In this document: positions 1 to 8,655 of the stretch, in pieces | Numbering within the stretch: the stretch's first letter is position 1 | How the letters are laid out: the number at the start of each line of letters is the position of its first letter | Assembly: GCA_944325305.1 (NCBI GenBank) | Contig: CALUZO010000003.1 | Coordinates: forward strand, 29,934-93,933 | Reading direction: 5' to 3' | Length of the DNA: 64,000 nt | DNA from: an uncultured Rikenellaceae bacterium | Lineage (GTDB): Bacteria > Bacteroidota > Bacteroidia > Bacteroidales > Rikenellaceae | Made by a program: the position numbers and the translations under genes | The notes under the pieces: model-generated | Seen by the model: the letters and a program-made list of their open reading frames with translations, nothing else | Told to the model about the DNA's origin: nothing | The model's database searches: none

Positions 1-146
1 CCGTTGAAAACCGACAACAGAATAACCATGGCGGCAACGGGAACCCCAACGGCAAAAGCGCTGACACCCGAAATGAAATTGATCACCGAGTGTGATTTGC
101 GGGAAAAAAAGTACCGCCGGGCAAAAAGCAGTTGAAGCCGCCGCAT
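1..146 (-). CDS. FtsX-like ABC transporter permease, LolC/LolE type (N-terminal part)
   Basis: The gene runs off the left edge; only about 48 N-terminal residues are present. Translation from the ATG at 146 gives a short basic start with an ARRYFFSRKSHSVINFIS stretch, then a hydrophobic segment ending in LSVFNG. The RRY-F-S/K--S-INFIS pattern followed by the first membrane helix is characteristic of LolC/LolE-type permeases, which extract lipoproteins from the inner membrane for transfer to the outer membrane. It begins 8 bases after the rbfA stop, so it is probably co-transcribed with rbfA. The family call rests on this short N-terminus only; the periplasmic domain and last three helices lie outside the window. 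Confidence 0.8.
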   Translation of the reverse strand, partial: MRRLQLLFARRYFFSRKSHSVINFISGVSAFAVGVPVAAMVILLSVFN

Positions 147-153
147 GCAAAAA

Positions 154-492
154 TTATTCTTTCAGAAGATTTTCGATATTGTCTATGTATTCCAGCGAAT
201 CGTCGAGCAGGAAAGTCAGTTCCGGGACCTGTTTCAGCTGGTTCTTCACACGTGTCCCGAGTGCCTTACGCACCAGCCAGTTGTTGTCCTCAAGTGTCGA
301 CATGACCTGCCGGGCCTTATCGAACGGGAACACGCTGAGATAGATCTTGGCAAAACTCAGATCGGGACTTACCCTGACGACCGTAACCGTAACCATTACG
401 CCTTTCAACAATCCCGAAGCCTCTTTTACGAATATATCGCTTATGTCTTTCTGTATCTGCCTTGCTACTTTCTGCTGTCTTGTACTTTCCAT
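154..492 (-). CDS. rbfA: Ribosome-binding factor A
   Basis: RbfA binds the 30S subunit and helps mature the 5' end of 16S rRNA. The 112-residue product has the family's length and shape: an N-terminal MESTRQQKVARQIQKDIS helix, then the KH-like core with VRVSPDLSFAKIYLS and LGTRVKNQLKQVPELTF. The frame is open further upstream, but only to a weak TTG and with no family similarity, so the ATG at 492 was chosen. It is the third gene in a minus-strand run after the Ig-like lipoprotein and the beta-barrel gene. Confidence 0.93.
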   Translation of the reverse strand: MESTRQQKVARQIQKDISDIFVKEASGLLKGVMVTVTVVRVSPDLSFAKIYLSVFPFDKARQVMSTLEDNNWLVRKALGTRVKNQLKQVPELTFLLDDSLEYIDNIENLLKE

Positions 493-550
493 AACAATAA
501 ATTTTCCACGGTATCCCAATGTACTCGGGACCCGCCCTTTAAACCAATAA

Positions 551-1549
551 TCAGCGCACCGGCACCGAAGGCGATATCCCTTCCAAAGGAAGATCCCAAT
601 CGACAACTCTCGTCATCGGAGAGATAGCCTCACGGACACTCTTCGCTATTTCATCCGAAACGCTTTTAAGTTCCTCAGCCAACATAGCAACCTCTTCAGT
701 AACGACCTTCCGATACTCCTTGTCCCATTCACGCAATTGTTTGGCCGGATTCTTCAGTCTGTCCCTCTCTCTGCGGAACTCTTCGTACTCACGGATTTTG
801 GCTGCCACCTTGGGGCTCGGCGGAGATAGTATTCCTCCTTTGCCCAAACGCCAGTAGACCCCGATCGAGAACTGGATGTTATCCAGCGGGGAGCGTATCG
901 GATTGAGTTCATACCTGTTGCGGTTGCGGTAAATATCACCGTAGCCAAGATAGTAACGTCCCTCGAAAAGTATCTCGAGGCGATCGAACGACCAGCCCAA
1001 ACCGGCACCGCCGCCAAGCCCGTATGTGAAAGGGTTGTCGCGTGTCAGTTTCATGTCGTATTTTCCGCTGGTTTTCTCCCCGGTCACATAATCGTAAGAC
1101 TCCTCTGTCGAAGAGTAGTTGTAAGAGAGCGTAACCCCGAGATTCAGGAAAACGCGCATCTGCCTGCGGAACAGGTACGCATGTGTCTGCCAGTATACCG
1201 GCAACGTTATTGTGTTGACGGTCCTTTGGTAATAATAAGTTCGCTCGGCCCGTTCGGTACTCCCTTCCGGAACATCCTCGAGGTCGTAGGTACGAAAACC
1301 CTGCTGCATGAAAAGAAGATCGGCTTCGACGCCGCCTACGTATTTCTCCCTGGAATAATATTTCCACGATATACCGCCATTATAAAGGCCCCATATGGTC
1401 CCGCGTTCGTCTGGTTTGGGTTCGAAGCGTCCCGTACCGCCGCCCCATCCGCCGCGGATACCTATGTAGTGCTGGGCAAACGCGGGCATTGTCGAGAATG
1501 CCGCAAGCACCGCCACACACATTAAAATCTTTTGAATATTCCTGCCCAT
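551..1549 (-). CDS. PorT-type outer-membrane beta-barrel protein with coiled-coil tail
   Basis: A 332-residue protein with a signal peptide (residues 1-25, cleavage after AFA-Q). Residues about 27-240 alternate polar and aromatic/glycine positions as in the 8-10-stranded PorT-like barrels of Bacteroidetes (GGWGGGTGRF, GGVEADLLFMQQGF, SIGVYWRLGKGG). The last 85 or so residues are highly charged and helical (KIREYEEFRRERDRLKN onwards), which is unusual for this barrel family and would lie in the periplasm or outside. It follows the Ig-like lipoprotein with a 6-base gap, so the two are probably made together. The barrel class is well supported; the role is unknown. Confidence 0.75.
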   Translation of the reverse strand: MGRNIQKILMCVAVLAAFSTMPAFAQHYIGIRGGWGGGTGRFEPKPDERGTIWGLYNGGISWKYYSREKYVGGVEADLLFMQQGFRTYDLEDVPEGSTERAERTYYYQRTVNTITLPVYWQTHAYLFRRQMRVFLNLGVTLSYNYSSTEESYDYVTGEKTSGKYDMKLTRDNPFTYGLGGGAGLGWSFDRLEILFEGRYYLGYGDIYRNRNRYELNPIRSPLDNIQFSIGVYWRLGKGGILSPPSPKVAAKIREYEEFRRERDRLKNPAKQLREWDKEYRKVVTEEVAMLAEELKSVSDEIAKSVREAISPMTRVVDWDLPLEGISPSVPVR

Positions 1550-1555
1550 TTTACA

Positions 1556-3571
1556 CTATATGCCAAACCCATCGGTCGGATTAAAAGTATTGCCTCTGCG
1601 AGAGTTGCTCCGCTGCTGCTGCATACGTTCCTGCTCGGCCTTTCGTTCCAATTGTTCTTTCATTCGCGCCATTTCGCGTTGCTCGATATCGCGGTTCACG
1701 CTCTCCATACTTATCGGAGCGAACATTTCAGACATATCCATCTCCAGTTCTTCCTCCCAATTGGCTCTTGTAACCCTATCGAGCCCTCCCTGATCATCAG
1801 CATATATCTGTACGCGCTCAGGCTGGCGTCGATTCACCAGATCGCCAGGATCCCACTCGCCGTTACCGTTAAGATCCTCAACGACTCTGACCCTAACCGT
1901 TCCGGGAGAAATATAAGAAAAAGCGTATGTACCTGTAACAGCGTCGCGTATTTCGTTAAGCAGTTTCCCTCCCTGGTCGATCAACTGGAGTACATATTTG
2001 CTTGTGTCTGTCTTGCCTTTCATCTTTATAGTTATGGTCCCGTAATTGCTCGGATCCATCACCGTAAATTCCGACCTCAGCGTATCGTTCTTTTCGCCGG
2101 CTATATTGACGAAAACCCCTTCCGGGATCTCGAGGCTGTATTGCTGACCCTCCTGCCACTGCGCACTGATGGTCCAACGACGTATGGCAACTGAGTCCTG
2201 GGTAATGCTGAACGGAACCCTGAACATAGATTCATTCTCGCCGTACCTGACAAGAGATATGCGCGATGTGTCTATCTCCGAAAGCGGGTAGCCGAAAGTC
2301 ATAGAGATATTCTTCTGAGGATTCAGCGGGTTCATGGCATCTGCCTGATACTTAAACGGATTGGGTATCTTCGGTGGAGTCAGCCCTTGTTCTATAAGTT
2401 TTTCCCGCTCTTTTTCGTCTCTTTCGCGTTCGCGGCGCTGGTCGTTGGTCTCCACAACCTTCCACCCTCCGCTTATAGGCACCGTTGCAAGCTCGAGATT
2501 ATTTATCGAGTCGTGCCTCATGTAGGTCATCTGCCCTTTGATGGTGTCGGGAAGTTGATCCGAAGGTACATTGAACCAGAAAGCGATGGAGTCTCTAGCC
2601 GGACGAAGATATTCCCTCAGCACTTTCGAAGAATCTATGCCTTCGAACGTAACTGACCGTATATCCGGATTAGGGGCCGAGAACACAAGAAGCATCTGAT
2701 GCTGTGATGGACGTTCTGTGCGCCTGAGCGACTGCCTCTGAAAAGCCTTATCTGTAAACAGCCTGAAAAGGATCTGTGGTTGTGCTACCAGATACTTTCG
2801 CGTGGTATCGTAAAAGACCTGAAAAGAGGGCATATTGGCAGGATTAACCAGCGAATCCAGGAATCCCACCATGTCGCTCCCGGGTTCGTAAGTCCTGTTG
2901 TTGTTCCTGTCCAGAACCGCGTAAACCTTATAGTCGATGGGTTTAAGGTTCTGAGCCAGAAAGATCCCGTTGATCTCGGCACGTCCTATGACATCGGGTT
3001 CTCCCTTGAAGAGCAAGGAGTCATAAGGCAGGGGGATTGAATCCCGGGCCGCGTCGTAGAAGAATATCATTGTCTGAGGAATACTGTCATTGGTATAGCC
3101 ATCCACAGTGTATCCAGACATTGCCATCGAGTCTATTTCCTTGCCGGTAGACATCACATAACGAAAACCGTAAAGAGTATTTCCCTCGTTATTGTCGCGG
3201 ATGCTGTTGCCGAAATTGAACGAGTATGTAGTATTTTCACGGAGGGTATCGTCTGGATGTATGTCTATCTGTATGCCGCGGCCACGGATAGTGACCGTAG
3301 GCATACGTTTCAGTTTAGGCGACACATAGAATTCATTGGTAAGATCTTTGAGTTGCACATATTCGTCGAATTCGACGAATATTCTGCGGCCCGAAAATTC
3401 GGTTGTCATGTCGGCAGGGTTCATCCTCACGACGTATGGCGGCAGCGAGTCTCGCGGTCCTCCAAGTGGTGCCGAAGTGTTCGCGCAACGGGGAAGGACC
3501 CCGATGAGGCACAAAACGCCCAAAAGCGCTCCCGCCACCCTGCCAAAAACATCTATTCCCCTGATTCTCAT
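1556..3571 (-). CDS. Ig-like (SbsA-type) domain lipoprotein
   Basis: A 671-residue envelope lipoprotein conserved in Bacteroidetes. A hydrophobic signal leads to a cysteine at about residue 29 (GVLPRC-ANTSAPLGGPRDS); the GGPRDS-PPYVV-MNPAD stretch that follows is the hallmark start of the bacterial Ig-like (Big_5/SbsA) domain family. The C-terminal region is charged and Met/Gln/Arg-rich. A TTG further upstream is possible, but the ATG at 3571 puts a normal signal peptide first. A good promoter -7 box lies at 3596-3603, so this gene probably leads an operon with the barrel gene, rbfA and the permease. Function unknown. Confidence 0.8.
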   Translation of the reverse strand: MRIRGIDVFGRVAGALLGVLCLIGVLPRCANTSAPLGGPRDSLPPYVVRMNPADMTTEFSGRRIFVEFDEYVQLKDLTNEFYVSPKLKRMPTVTIRGRGIQIDIHPDDTLRENTTYSFNFGNSIRDNNEGNTLYGFRYVMSTGKEIDSMAMSGYTVDGYTNDSIPQTMIFFYDAARDSIPLPYDSLLFKGEPDVIGRAEINGIFLAQNLKPIDYKVYAVLDRNNNRTYEPGSDMVGFLDSLVNPANMPSFQVFYDTTRKYLVAQPQILFRLFTDKAFQRQSLRRTERPSQHQMLLVFSAPNPDIRSVTFEGIDSSKVLREYLRPARDSIAFWFNVPSDQLPDTIKGQMTYMRHDSINNLELATVPISGGWKVVETNDQRRERERDEKEREKLIEQGLTPPKIPNPFKYQADAMNPLNPQKNISMTFGYPLSEIDTSRISLVRYGENESMFRVPFSITQDSVAIRRWTISAQWQEGQQYSLEIPEGVFVNIAGEKNDTLRSEFTVMDPSNYGTITIKMKGKTDTSKYVLQLIDQGGKLLNEIRDAVTGTYAFSYISPGTVRVRVVEDLNGNGEWDPGDLVNRRQPERVQIYADDQGGLDRVTRANWEEELEMDMSEMFAPISMESVNRDIEQREMARMKEQLERKAEQERMQQQRSNSRRGNTFNPTDGFGI

Positions 3572-3595
3572 ATCGCCAAACTCTTTATATGCGCA

Positions 3596-3603
3596 CAAAG
3601 ATA
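3596..3603 (-). promoter_or_regulatory. Promoter -7 box for the Ig-like lipoprotein operon
   Basis: The minus strand reads TATCTTTG, a full match to the Bacteroidetes -7 consensus, 24 bases before the ATG at 3571. No clear TTG lies at the expected upstream distance, so the -33 element is weak. Confidence 0.55.
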
Positions 3604-3706
3604 GTCACAATGCTTGTATTTTTTTATTTTAATCCGATTTTCAGGCATCTATGCATCTCTATCGCCTCAACACCAAAATCCGGACCATTCATCAACTCCC
3701 AAAAAA

Positions 3707-4231
3707 CTACGGTTCAGGTTCCGACTGCGGAGGGTTGTCGTTTACGAACATCCATTTTGCTTCGACCTTTCTGTTATCCATCCTCCATGGCTTGAAAATC
3801 ACATCCACGTATATATGCGGAAGATTTTCGAGCGTTTCGGCGTTTCGGTAGGCATACATCTCTCCACCGCTCACCGAAGAGGGGTCGGTGCAGCAAACCA
3901 GCAACATAAAGTCCAATCGGGTCAGAGGGCCTATGATCAGCTGTCCGTTCTCGTCCGGTTCGGCCGTGAAATCCGGCAGTCTGGTCTGTTGGGCGTCCGA
4001 CTTACTGGTCAATATCCCCGCTACGGCATCATCCCATGAATTGACCTGCCAATATGTAGAATCCACATAGTAACCGTAAGCCTTGACGTGTTCGGCAGGC
4101 AGAGGTACGGAATTATCGCCAGCCTCCTCGAATTGGACATAAGGGGTGATTATGTAATCCGTCCGTATCTCCGAGTCCGCGCACGAAGCAAAAAAGCAAC
4201 CGGACAACAATATGCAAATCAGCTTTCTCAT
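3707..4231 (-). CDS. Small lipoprotein of unknown function
   Basis: A 174-residue protein with a clear lipoprotein signal (MRKLICILLSGCFFASC-ADS). The mature part has an early TDYIITPYVQFEEAG segment, a central VCCTDPSS pair of cysteines at about residue 112, and a C-terminal VDVIFKPWRMDNRKVEAKWMF segment. I do not recognise the family. It lies alone between folK and the Ig-like lipoprotein gene, with about 100 bases either side, and is probably an envelope protein. The start is an ATG and no alternative is needed. Confidence 0.65.
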   Translation of the reverse strand: MRKLICILLSGCFFASCADSEIRTDYIITPYVQFEEAGDNSVPLPAEHVKAYGYYVDSTYWQVNSWDDAVAGILTSKSDAQQTRLPDFTAEPDENGQLIIGPLTRLDFMLLVCCTDPSSVSGGEMYAYRNAETLENLPHIYVDVIFKPWRMDNRKVEAKWMFVNDNPPQSEPEP

Positions 4232-4361
4232 CTCAAAACGTTTTCAATTTTATCAAAAACATACGCTAACCGACATCTGCGGGCGCCGTCAATATTCACT
4301 CCGGGAACTTCGCCGCAACCGGAACAAAACGACGTATTCTCATTTGTTCTACTGACAGGGC

Positions 4362-4856
4362 TCACCTTGTTTTCCGTCGGTGCAACTCGTCAAGCATCTC
4401 TTCCGCAGTTTTGCCATTGACAGGGTGCTTCATGGCCGGTACCGTTTCGGTCAACGGAACGAGTACGAATTCCCTTTCCGACATCAGGGGATGCGGTATC
4501 GTAAGCCTTTTTGTTTCGATAATACGCCCCCCGTAATACAATATGTCGATATCTATCAACCGCGACGAATATATTCTCTTGCCGGTTGCCTCGCCTTTGG
4601 AAGTACGCCCGAGACGATGTTCTATATCCTGTGTTCTGTCGAGCAGTTCGAGCGGTTCGAGTGCAGTATCCAGAACCAGCACCTGATTCAGAAACGCTCC
4701 GCCTCCGTCGCCCATTTCGCCCCACGGTTCGCTCTCGTATATTCCGGAAGCAGCCTTCTCTTCTCCTACCTCGCATACGAGCAATCTCCGGGCTGCGGCC
4801 AGGTTATCCTCGCGGCATCCCATGTTGCTTCCCGTTATCAGCACCACCTCGCTCAC
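4362..4856 (-). CDS. folK: 2-amino-4-hydroxy-6-hydroxymethyldihydropteridine diphosphokinase
   Basis: FolK transfers pyrophosphate from ATP to 6-hydroxymethyl-dihydropterin in folate synthesis. The 164-residue product has the N-terminal SEVVLITGSNMGCRE--L strand and loop, the W-E--GGGAFLNQV segment, and the signature SRLIDIDILYYG followed by IPHPLMSEREFVLVPL. The start is a GTG that overlaps the holB stop by four bases (GTGA), so translation is probably coupled. Last gene of the flippase-dut-holB operon. Confidence 0.93.
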   Translation of the reverse strand: MSEVVLITGSNMGCREDNLAAARRLLVCEVGEEKAASGIYESEPWGEMGDGGGAFLNQVLVLDTALEPLELLDRTQDIEHRLGRTSKGEATGKRIYSSRLIDIDILYYGGRIIETKRLTIPHPLMSEREFVLVPLTETVPAMKHPVNGKTAEEMLDELHRRKTR

Positions 4857-5995
4857 AGCCTCACGATAAGTTTACTGACACTCAACGCAAAATGAGGAAA
4901 TATTATCCTCGGGTTCCCGTTCTGCCCGATCTGTCTTATGGCCAGTTCCATTTCACTAACGAGTTTTTCTATATTATGATTACCTATGAAGGGCGAAAAT
5001 TTCCTGCAAAATTCGAGCTCCCCTCCCCACAGGTACGTAATATCGGTCATACCGGCATTCATCATGTAACTCTCCCTCAACATCCGCACGGAATATTCCA
5101 GGAATTTTTTCTGTTGTTCCCTGCCGAGCAATGCGACGCCATCGGCCCACTCCAGGAGTTCCATGTGACGGTCGTTATAACTCAGGCGCATGAGCGAAGT
5201 GAACAGTTCGAAATACTCCTCGTTGGACTCCGCCTGTCCCGAAGTCAGTCTGCGGGCCTCGATGACGTCGCCCAACGAAATACGGGCCATACTCGAAAGT
5301 TTCTCCCCCGACAAACCATATTGCCCGGCAAGCCATGACTCCATGTCGGCCGTTTCGATAGCCGGCACCGCAACCTCCTGCATACGCGAGATGATAGTCG
5401 ACAGCAACCTTTCGGGAGCCTCGGTGACCATTATGAAAAGAGTCCGTTCCCACGGTTCTTCGAGTATCTTCAATATGGTGTTGGCAGCCTCGGGACGCAT
5501 CTTCTCGGGAAGCCATATCACCATAACCTTGCTGCCGGCCTCGAAAGGTTTGAACGATAACTTGCGAATTATCTCGTCCGCCTCGTTGCGCGAAATCACA
5601 CCCTGCTGATTATCTATGGAAATGGCGGCATACCAGTCCTGTTCGTCGAAATATCCGCCGGTTTCTGCCACAATCCCGCGCCATTGCGGAAGAAACGTGT
5701 CGCTCAGGGGCTTTTGCGATCCCCCGCTCCCTTTGGGCGAGTTCACCGGAAAGACGAAATGAAAGTCCGGATGTGCCAGCGCCGCCATCTTTACGCACGA
5801 GGGACATACTCCGCACGAATCGCCGTTGCTGCGATGGGCGCAGTTGACATACTGCGCATAAGCCAAAGCCAGCGGAAGCGCACCGCTCCCCGGGCGTCCG
5901 CTGAACAACTGGGCGTGGCTCACGCGGCCTTCGTCGACCCCTTTGGCCAATATGCGCTTCAGTTCTCCCTGTCCTATTACATCCGCAAACCTCAT
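4853..5995 (-). CDS. holB: DNA polymerase III delta-prime subunit
   Basis: A clamp-loader subunit of 380 residues. It has an AAA+ fold with a degenerate P-loop (GRPGSGAL at 33-40, no Lys), as expected of delta-prime, which does not hydrolyse ATP. A zinc-binding group of four cysteines (C52, C61, C64, C67; CGVCPSC) and the ANTILKILEEP (sensor) stretch with ISRMQ complete the signature. The C-terminal two thirds is the helical collar domain. It starts 7 bases after the small membrane protein gene's stop and overlaps folK. Confidence 0.9.
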   Translation of the reverse strand: MRFADVIGQGELKRILAKGVDEGRVSHAQLFSGRPGSGALPLALAYAQYVNCAHRSNGDSCGVCPSCVKMAALAHPDFHFVFPVNSPKGSGGSQKPLSDTFLPQWRGIVAETGGYFDEQDWYAAISIDNQQGVISRNEADEIIRKLSFKPFEAGSKVMVIWLPEKMRPEAANTILKILEEPWERTLFIMVTEAPERLLSTIISRMQEVAVPAIETADMESWLAGQYGLSGEKLSSMARISLGDVIEARRLTSGQAESNEEYFELFTSLMRLSYNDRHMELLEWADGVALLGREQQKKFLEYSVRMLRESYMMNAGMTDITYLWGGELEFCRKFSPFIGNHNIEKLVSEMELAIRQIGQNGNPRIIFPHFALSVSKLIVRL

Positions 5996-6002
5996 CCGTA
6001 CC

Positions 6003-6188
6003 CTATTCCTGTTTTTCCTTTCTTTTAATCAAAATCAGGTTATAGACCATCAAGGCGACAATCACGCAAAGGCATATGCCGAAAACTATCCTCTGCCCGG
6101 CAGAAAAATCCAGGCAGGTGAACAGTCCCACCATCAAACCGACGCATATCACGATAAAAACTATGCTCAGTATCTTGTATGTTTTCAT
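6003..6188 (-). CDS. Small two-helix membrane protein
   Basis: A 61-residue protein, almost entirely two hydrophobic helices (IVFIVICVGLMVGLF and IVFGICLCVIVALMVYNLILI) with a basic C-terminal tail (KRKEKQE). The frame stays open upstream into dut, but the ATG at 6188 gives a sensible start (MKTYKILS). It sits between dut and holB in the operon. Function unknown; a conserved small membrane protein is the most that can be said. Confidence 0.6.
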   Translation of the reverse strand: MKTYKILSIVFIVICVGLMVGLFTCLDFSAGQRIVFGICLCVIVALMVYNLILIKRKEKQE

Positions 6189-6231
6189 AACCGTGAACTT
6201 AATTAAATCCGTAATTAGATTGTCCGCACTG

Positions 6232-6666
6232 TCATCGCGTCCCGGTATGGCCGAATCCGCCCGCACCACGCTCCGTCTCGGAAAGCACATCAACACTCTC
6301 CCACTCGATACGTTCGAAACGCGCTATCACCATCTGGGCAATTCGTTCGCCCGGATTGAGGAGGTAATCCTGCGACGACAAATTAACAAGTATGACCTTT
6401 ATCTCACCCCTGTAATCCGGATCGATAGTCCCGGGGGCATTCAGCACCGATATGCCGAACTTTGCTGCCATGCCGCTGCGGGGACGTATCTGCATCTCGA
6501 CTCCCTCGGGGAGTTCAACGAAAAGCCCGGTCGGAACCATGGCTCTCTCGAGCGGCTTGAGTGTCAGCGGTTCGGAAATATTGGCCTTGATGTCCAGTCC
6601 GGCGGCAAGAGAGGTCTCGTACTGCGGCAAATCGTATGCCGAACGGTTTATTATCTTTACCTTCAT
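6232..6666 (-). CDS. dut: Deoxyuridine 5'-triphosphate nucleotidohydrolase
   Basis: dUTPase hydrolyses dUTP to dUMP, keeping uracil out of DNA and feeding dTMP synthesis. All five motifs of the trimeric family are visible in the 144 residues: AGLDIKA (I), [12 protein letters not shown] (II), [11 protein letters not shown] (III), GERIAQMVI (IV) and the C-terminal glycine-rich [10 protein letters not shown] (V) that closes over the nucleotide. It starts 3 bases after the flippase stop. Confidence 0.96.
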   Translation of the reverse strand: MKVKIINRSAYDLPQYETSLAAGLDIKANISEPLTLKPLERAMVPTGLFVELPEGVEMQIRPRSGMAAKFGISVLNAPGTIDPDYRGEIKVILVNLSSQDYLLNPGERIAQMVIARFERIEWESVDVLSETERGAGGFGHTGTR

Positions 6667-6669
6667 GTC

Positions 6670-8157
6670 TTATCTGTTTTTATTTACTATCGAACGCGCC
6701 ATCTGCATCGGATTTATATTCTCCCTCCGAAAGAACCAGACAGCATATACCCCCAAGAGTGCTAAGTTACACAAATATTTCATAAGCACGGGCAGCATGT
6801 CGGTAAAATAGCTAACCCCGTAAAGTGCGGCACCGAGTAAAACATATTCGCCTATCCTTCTCAGTTCATACGGAGTCGGACAGTATTTCCGGTTAAGGAC
6901 ATAGCTCACCGCCACCATTACGAATTCGCATACCAACCTCGCCAGCACCGCTCCGAGCACTCCGAGTTGCGGAACAAGCATCAGGTTGAATACAACGGTA
7001 AATACAAGCCCGGTTCCGGTCACTAAAATCGCAAATTTGGTTTTGCTCATCTGCTTGTACCAGAACGAAAGATTGAAAACCACCCCGGTAAATATATTCG
7101 ACACCAATATAATAGGCAGCAGACCGACACCCTCTCTCAATCCCGGCCCGAGTATTTTTTCGAAAAGATCAGTAAACAGCGTGACGCCGAGAAAGATACC
7201 TATGGCGGCTATGATATAGTACTTCATGGCTTCGGCATTCATCTTCACGAAATCATCCTTCTTGAAACTGCCCAGAAAATAGGGTTCGGCGCCCATTCTG
7301 TACATCTGCAGGAACAGGACAAGAATAACCCCCAGCCGGCTTACAGCCCCGAACTGTCCGAGGGCCGCGAGGGAAACATCTTCCGGCATCAGGAACTTGA
7401 TCATCTGACGGTCGATATATTCGTTTGCCGTTCCGGCTATTCCGCTGATAAGCAAAGGCATGGAGTAAATGAAGATCGGAACGAGTATCTTTTTATTTAC
7501 ACGCGGCACAACCCGTCCGCAAGCAGGCAAAAGAAAAAATATCGTAATAAAACTGGCTATCAGATTGGCTACCAACACATAACCGGCTCCGAACGAAGGA
7601 TCGTACATAGCCCCGAAAAGGGAGGAAAGCGGCGCAAGCCCGGGCAACACGCTATAAAAAAACAGACACAACGCAACATTTACTATTACCGAGATCAATC
7701 TGATAACGACGAATTTCGTTGCCCGGCCCTGTTCGCGCAAACGGGCGAACGGGATAGCTAAAAAAACGTCGATAGCTATTATGGAACCGGTGATCCAGAT
7801 GAACGACGGCGTATCGGCATACCGCATGGCATCGGCGATACGCCCGTTGAAAAGCAGCACCAACACTAAAAAAACAAGAGAGGCAAGACTCACGGCACCC
7901 CACGTGTTGGCAAAAACCATACGCTTCTGCTCTTCGTTTTCGGCTTTGCCTGCGAAACGGAAATAGCCCGACTCCATACCCATGGTCAGCACAACCAGCG
8001 CGAACGGAATAAGCGCATAGAGATCCGTAACGACACCGTAGCCCTCCGGCGAAAGTATACGCGTAAGATACGGCACCAGAAGAAAGTTGAGAAACCGGGC
8101 AGCCACGCTGCTGATACCGTATATGGCCGTCTGCCCAGCAAGTTTCCTTATCGACAT
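6670..8157 (-). CDS. Oligosaccharide flippase family (Wzx/MATE-like) membrane protein
   Basis: A 495-residue polytopic membrane protein with about 12-14 helices and the family's N-terminus (a GQTAIYGISSVAARFLNFLL stretch then PYLTRILSPEGYG), typical of polysaccharide and lipid-linked oligosaccharide exporters of the Wzx/MurJ/MATE superfamily. It leads a minus-strand operon with dut, a small membrane protein, holB and folK. Its own promoter with both boxes is at 8257-8287. The substrate cannot be told from sequence; there is no O-antigen cluster alongside. Confidence 0.8.
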   Translation of the reverse strand: MSIRKLAGQTAIYGISSVAARFLNFLLVPYLTRILSPEGYGVVTDLYALIPFALVVLTMGMESGYFRFAGKAENEEQKRMVFANTWGAVSLASLVFLVLVLLFNGRIADAMRYADTPSFIWITGSIIAIDVFLAIPFARLREQGRATKFVVIRLISVIVNVALCLFFYSVLPGLAPLSSLFGAMYDPSFGAGYVLVANLIASFITIFFLLPACGRVVPRVNKKILVPIFIYSMPLLISGIAGTANEYIDRQMIKFLMPEDVSLAALGQFGAVSRLGVILVLFLQMYRMGAEPYFLGSFKKDDFVKMNAEAMKYYIIAAIGIFLGVTLFTDLFEKILGPGLREGVGLLPIILVSNIFTGVVFNLSFWYKQMSKTKFAILVTGTGLVFTVVFNLMLVPQLGVLGAVLARLVCEFVMVAVSYVLNRKYCPTPYELRRIGEYVLLGAALYGVSYFTDMLPVLMKYLCNLALLGVYAVWFFRRENINPMQMARSIVNKNR

Positions 8158-8655
8158 CGGTTAATGTTTTTCATAAAGTACGCGATCGTCGTACATACCT
8201 GTGCGAACATGGCTTCTCGTCAGGCGCATTTCTAATTGCCGACAATCTGCCATTCGCAAAAGTAAGAAAACCACTGAGACGCCACAAGGTTTTCACGATT
8301 AATTATAACCGCTAACAACATGCCGTATCGCAGCGGGAATACACCGCGAGTTTCCCCTATCGAAATGTGTCCGGGCCCATTTCCCAGAATATGCAATATC
8401 CAAAAGGGCGTAAGCCTCGTCCATACTCCGGAAAAGGAAGCCGATGTCCGGATCGGGAATATACCGTCGATCTACGAAATGGCAGCCATCCGCGGGCAGT
8501 GCCATGCTGTCGGGCCATTACTTCTGACAAAACCGCTGTAATATTTGCCGGGGCCGGCTGTATCTGCCACGACAGGCTCCCGGCAGTAAACTCTCGAAGT
8601 CCTCATCACGCCGCATCTCCGGACAAAACCGGAAACTCCGCGCATCAATATTGTC
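8158..8655. other. Intergenic stretch upstream of the flippase operon
   Basis: About 500 bases between the flippase start and the end of rlmN. It holds the flippase promoter near its left end. Short open frames occur on both strands (for example 8299-8505 minus), but none has a family signature or natural residue composition. The rest looks unassigned; a decayed gene cannot be excluded. Confidence 0.5.
8257..8287 (-). promoter_or_regulatory. Promoter of the flippase-dut-holB-folK operon
   Basis: On the minus strand TTG (8287-8285), a 20-base spacer and TACTTTTG (8264-8257) match the Bacteroidetes TTG / TAnnTTTG promoter. The implied leader is about 95 bases. Confidence 0.65.
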
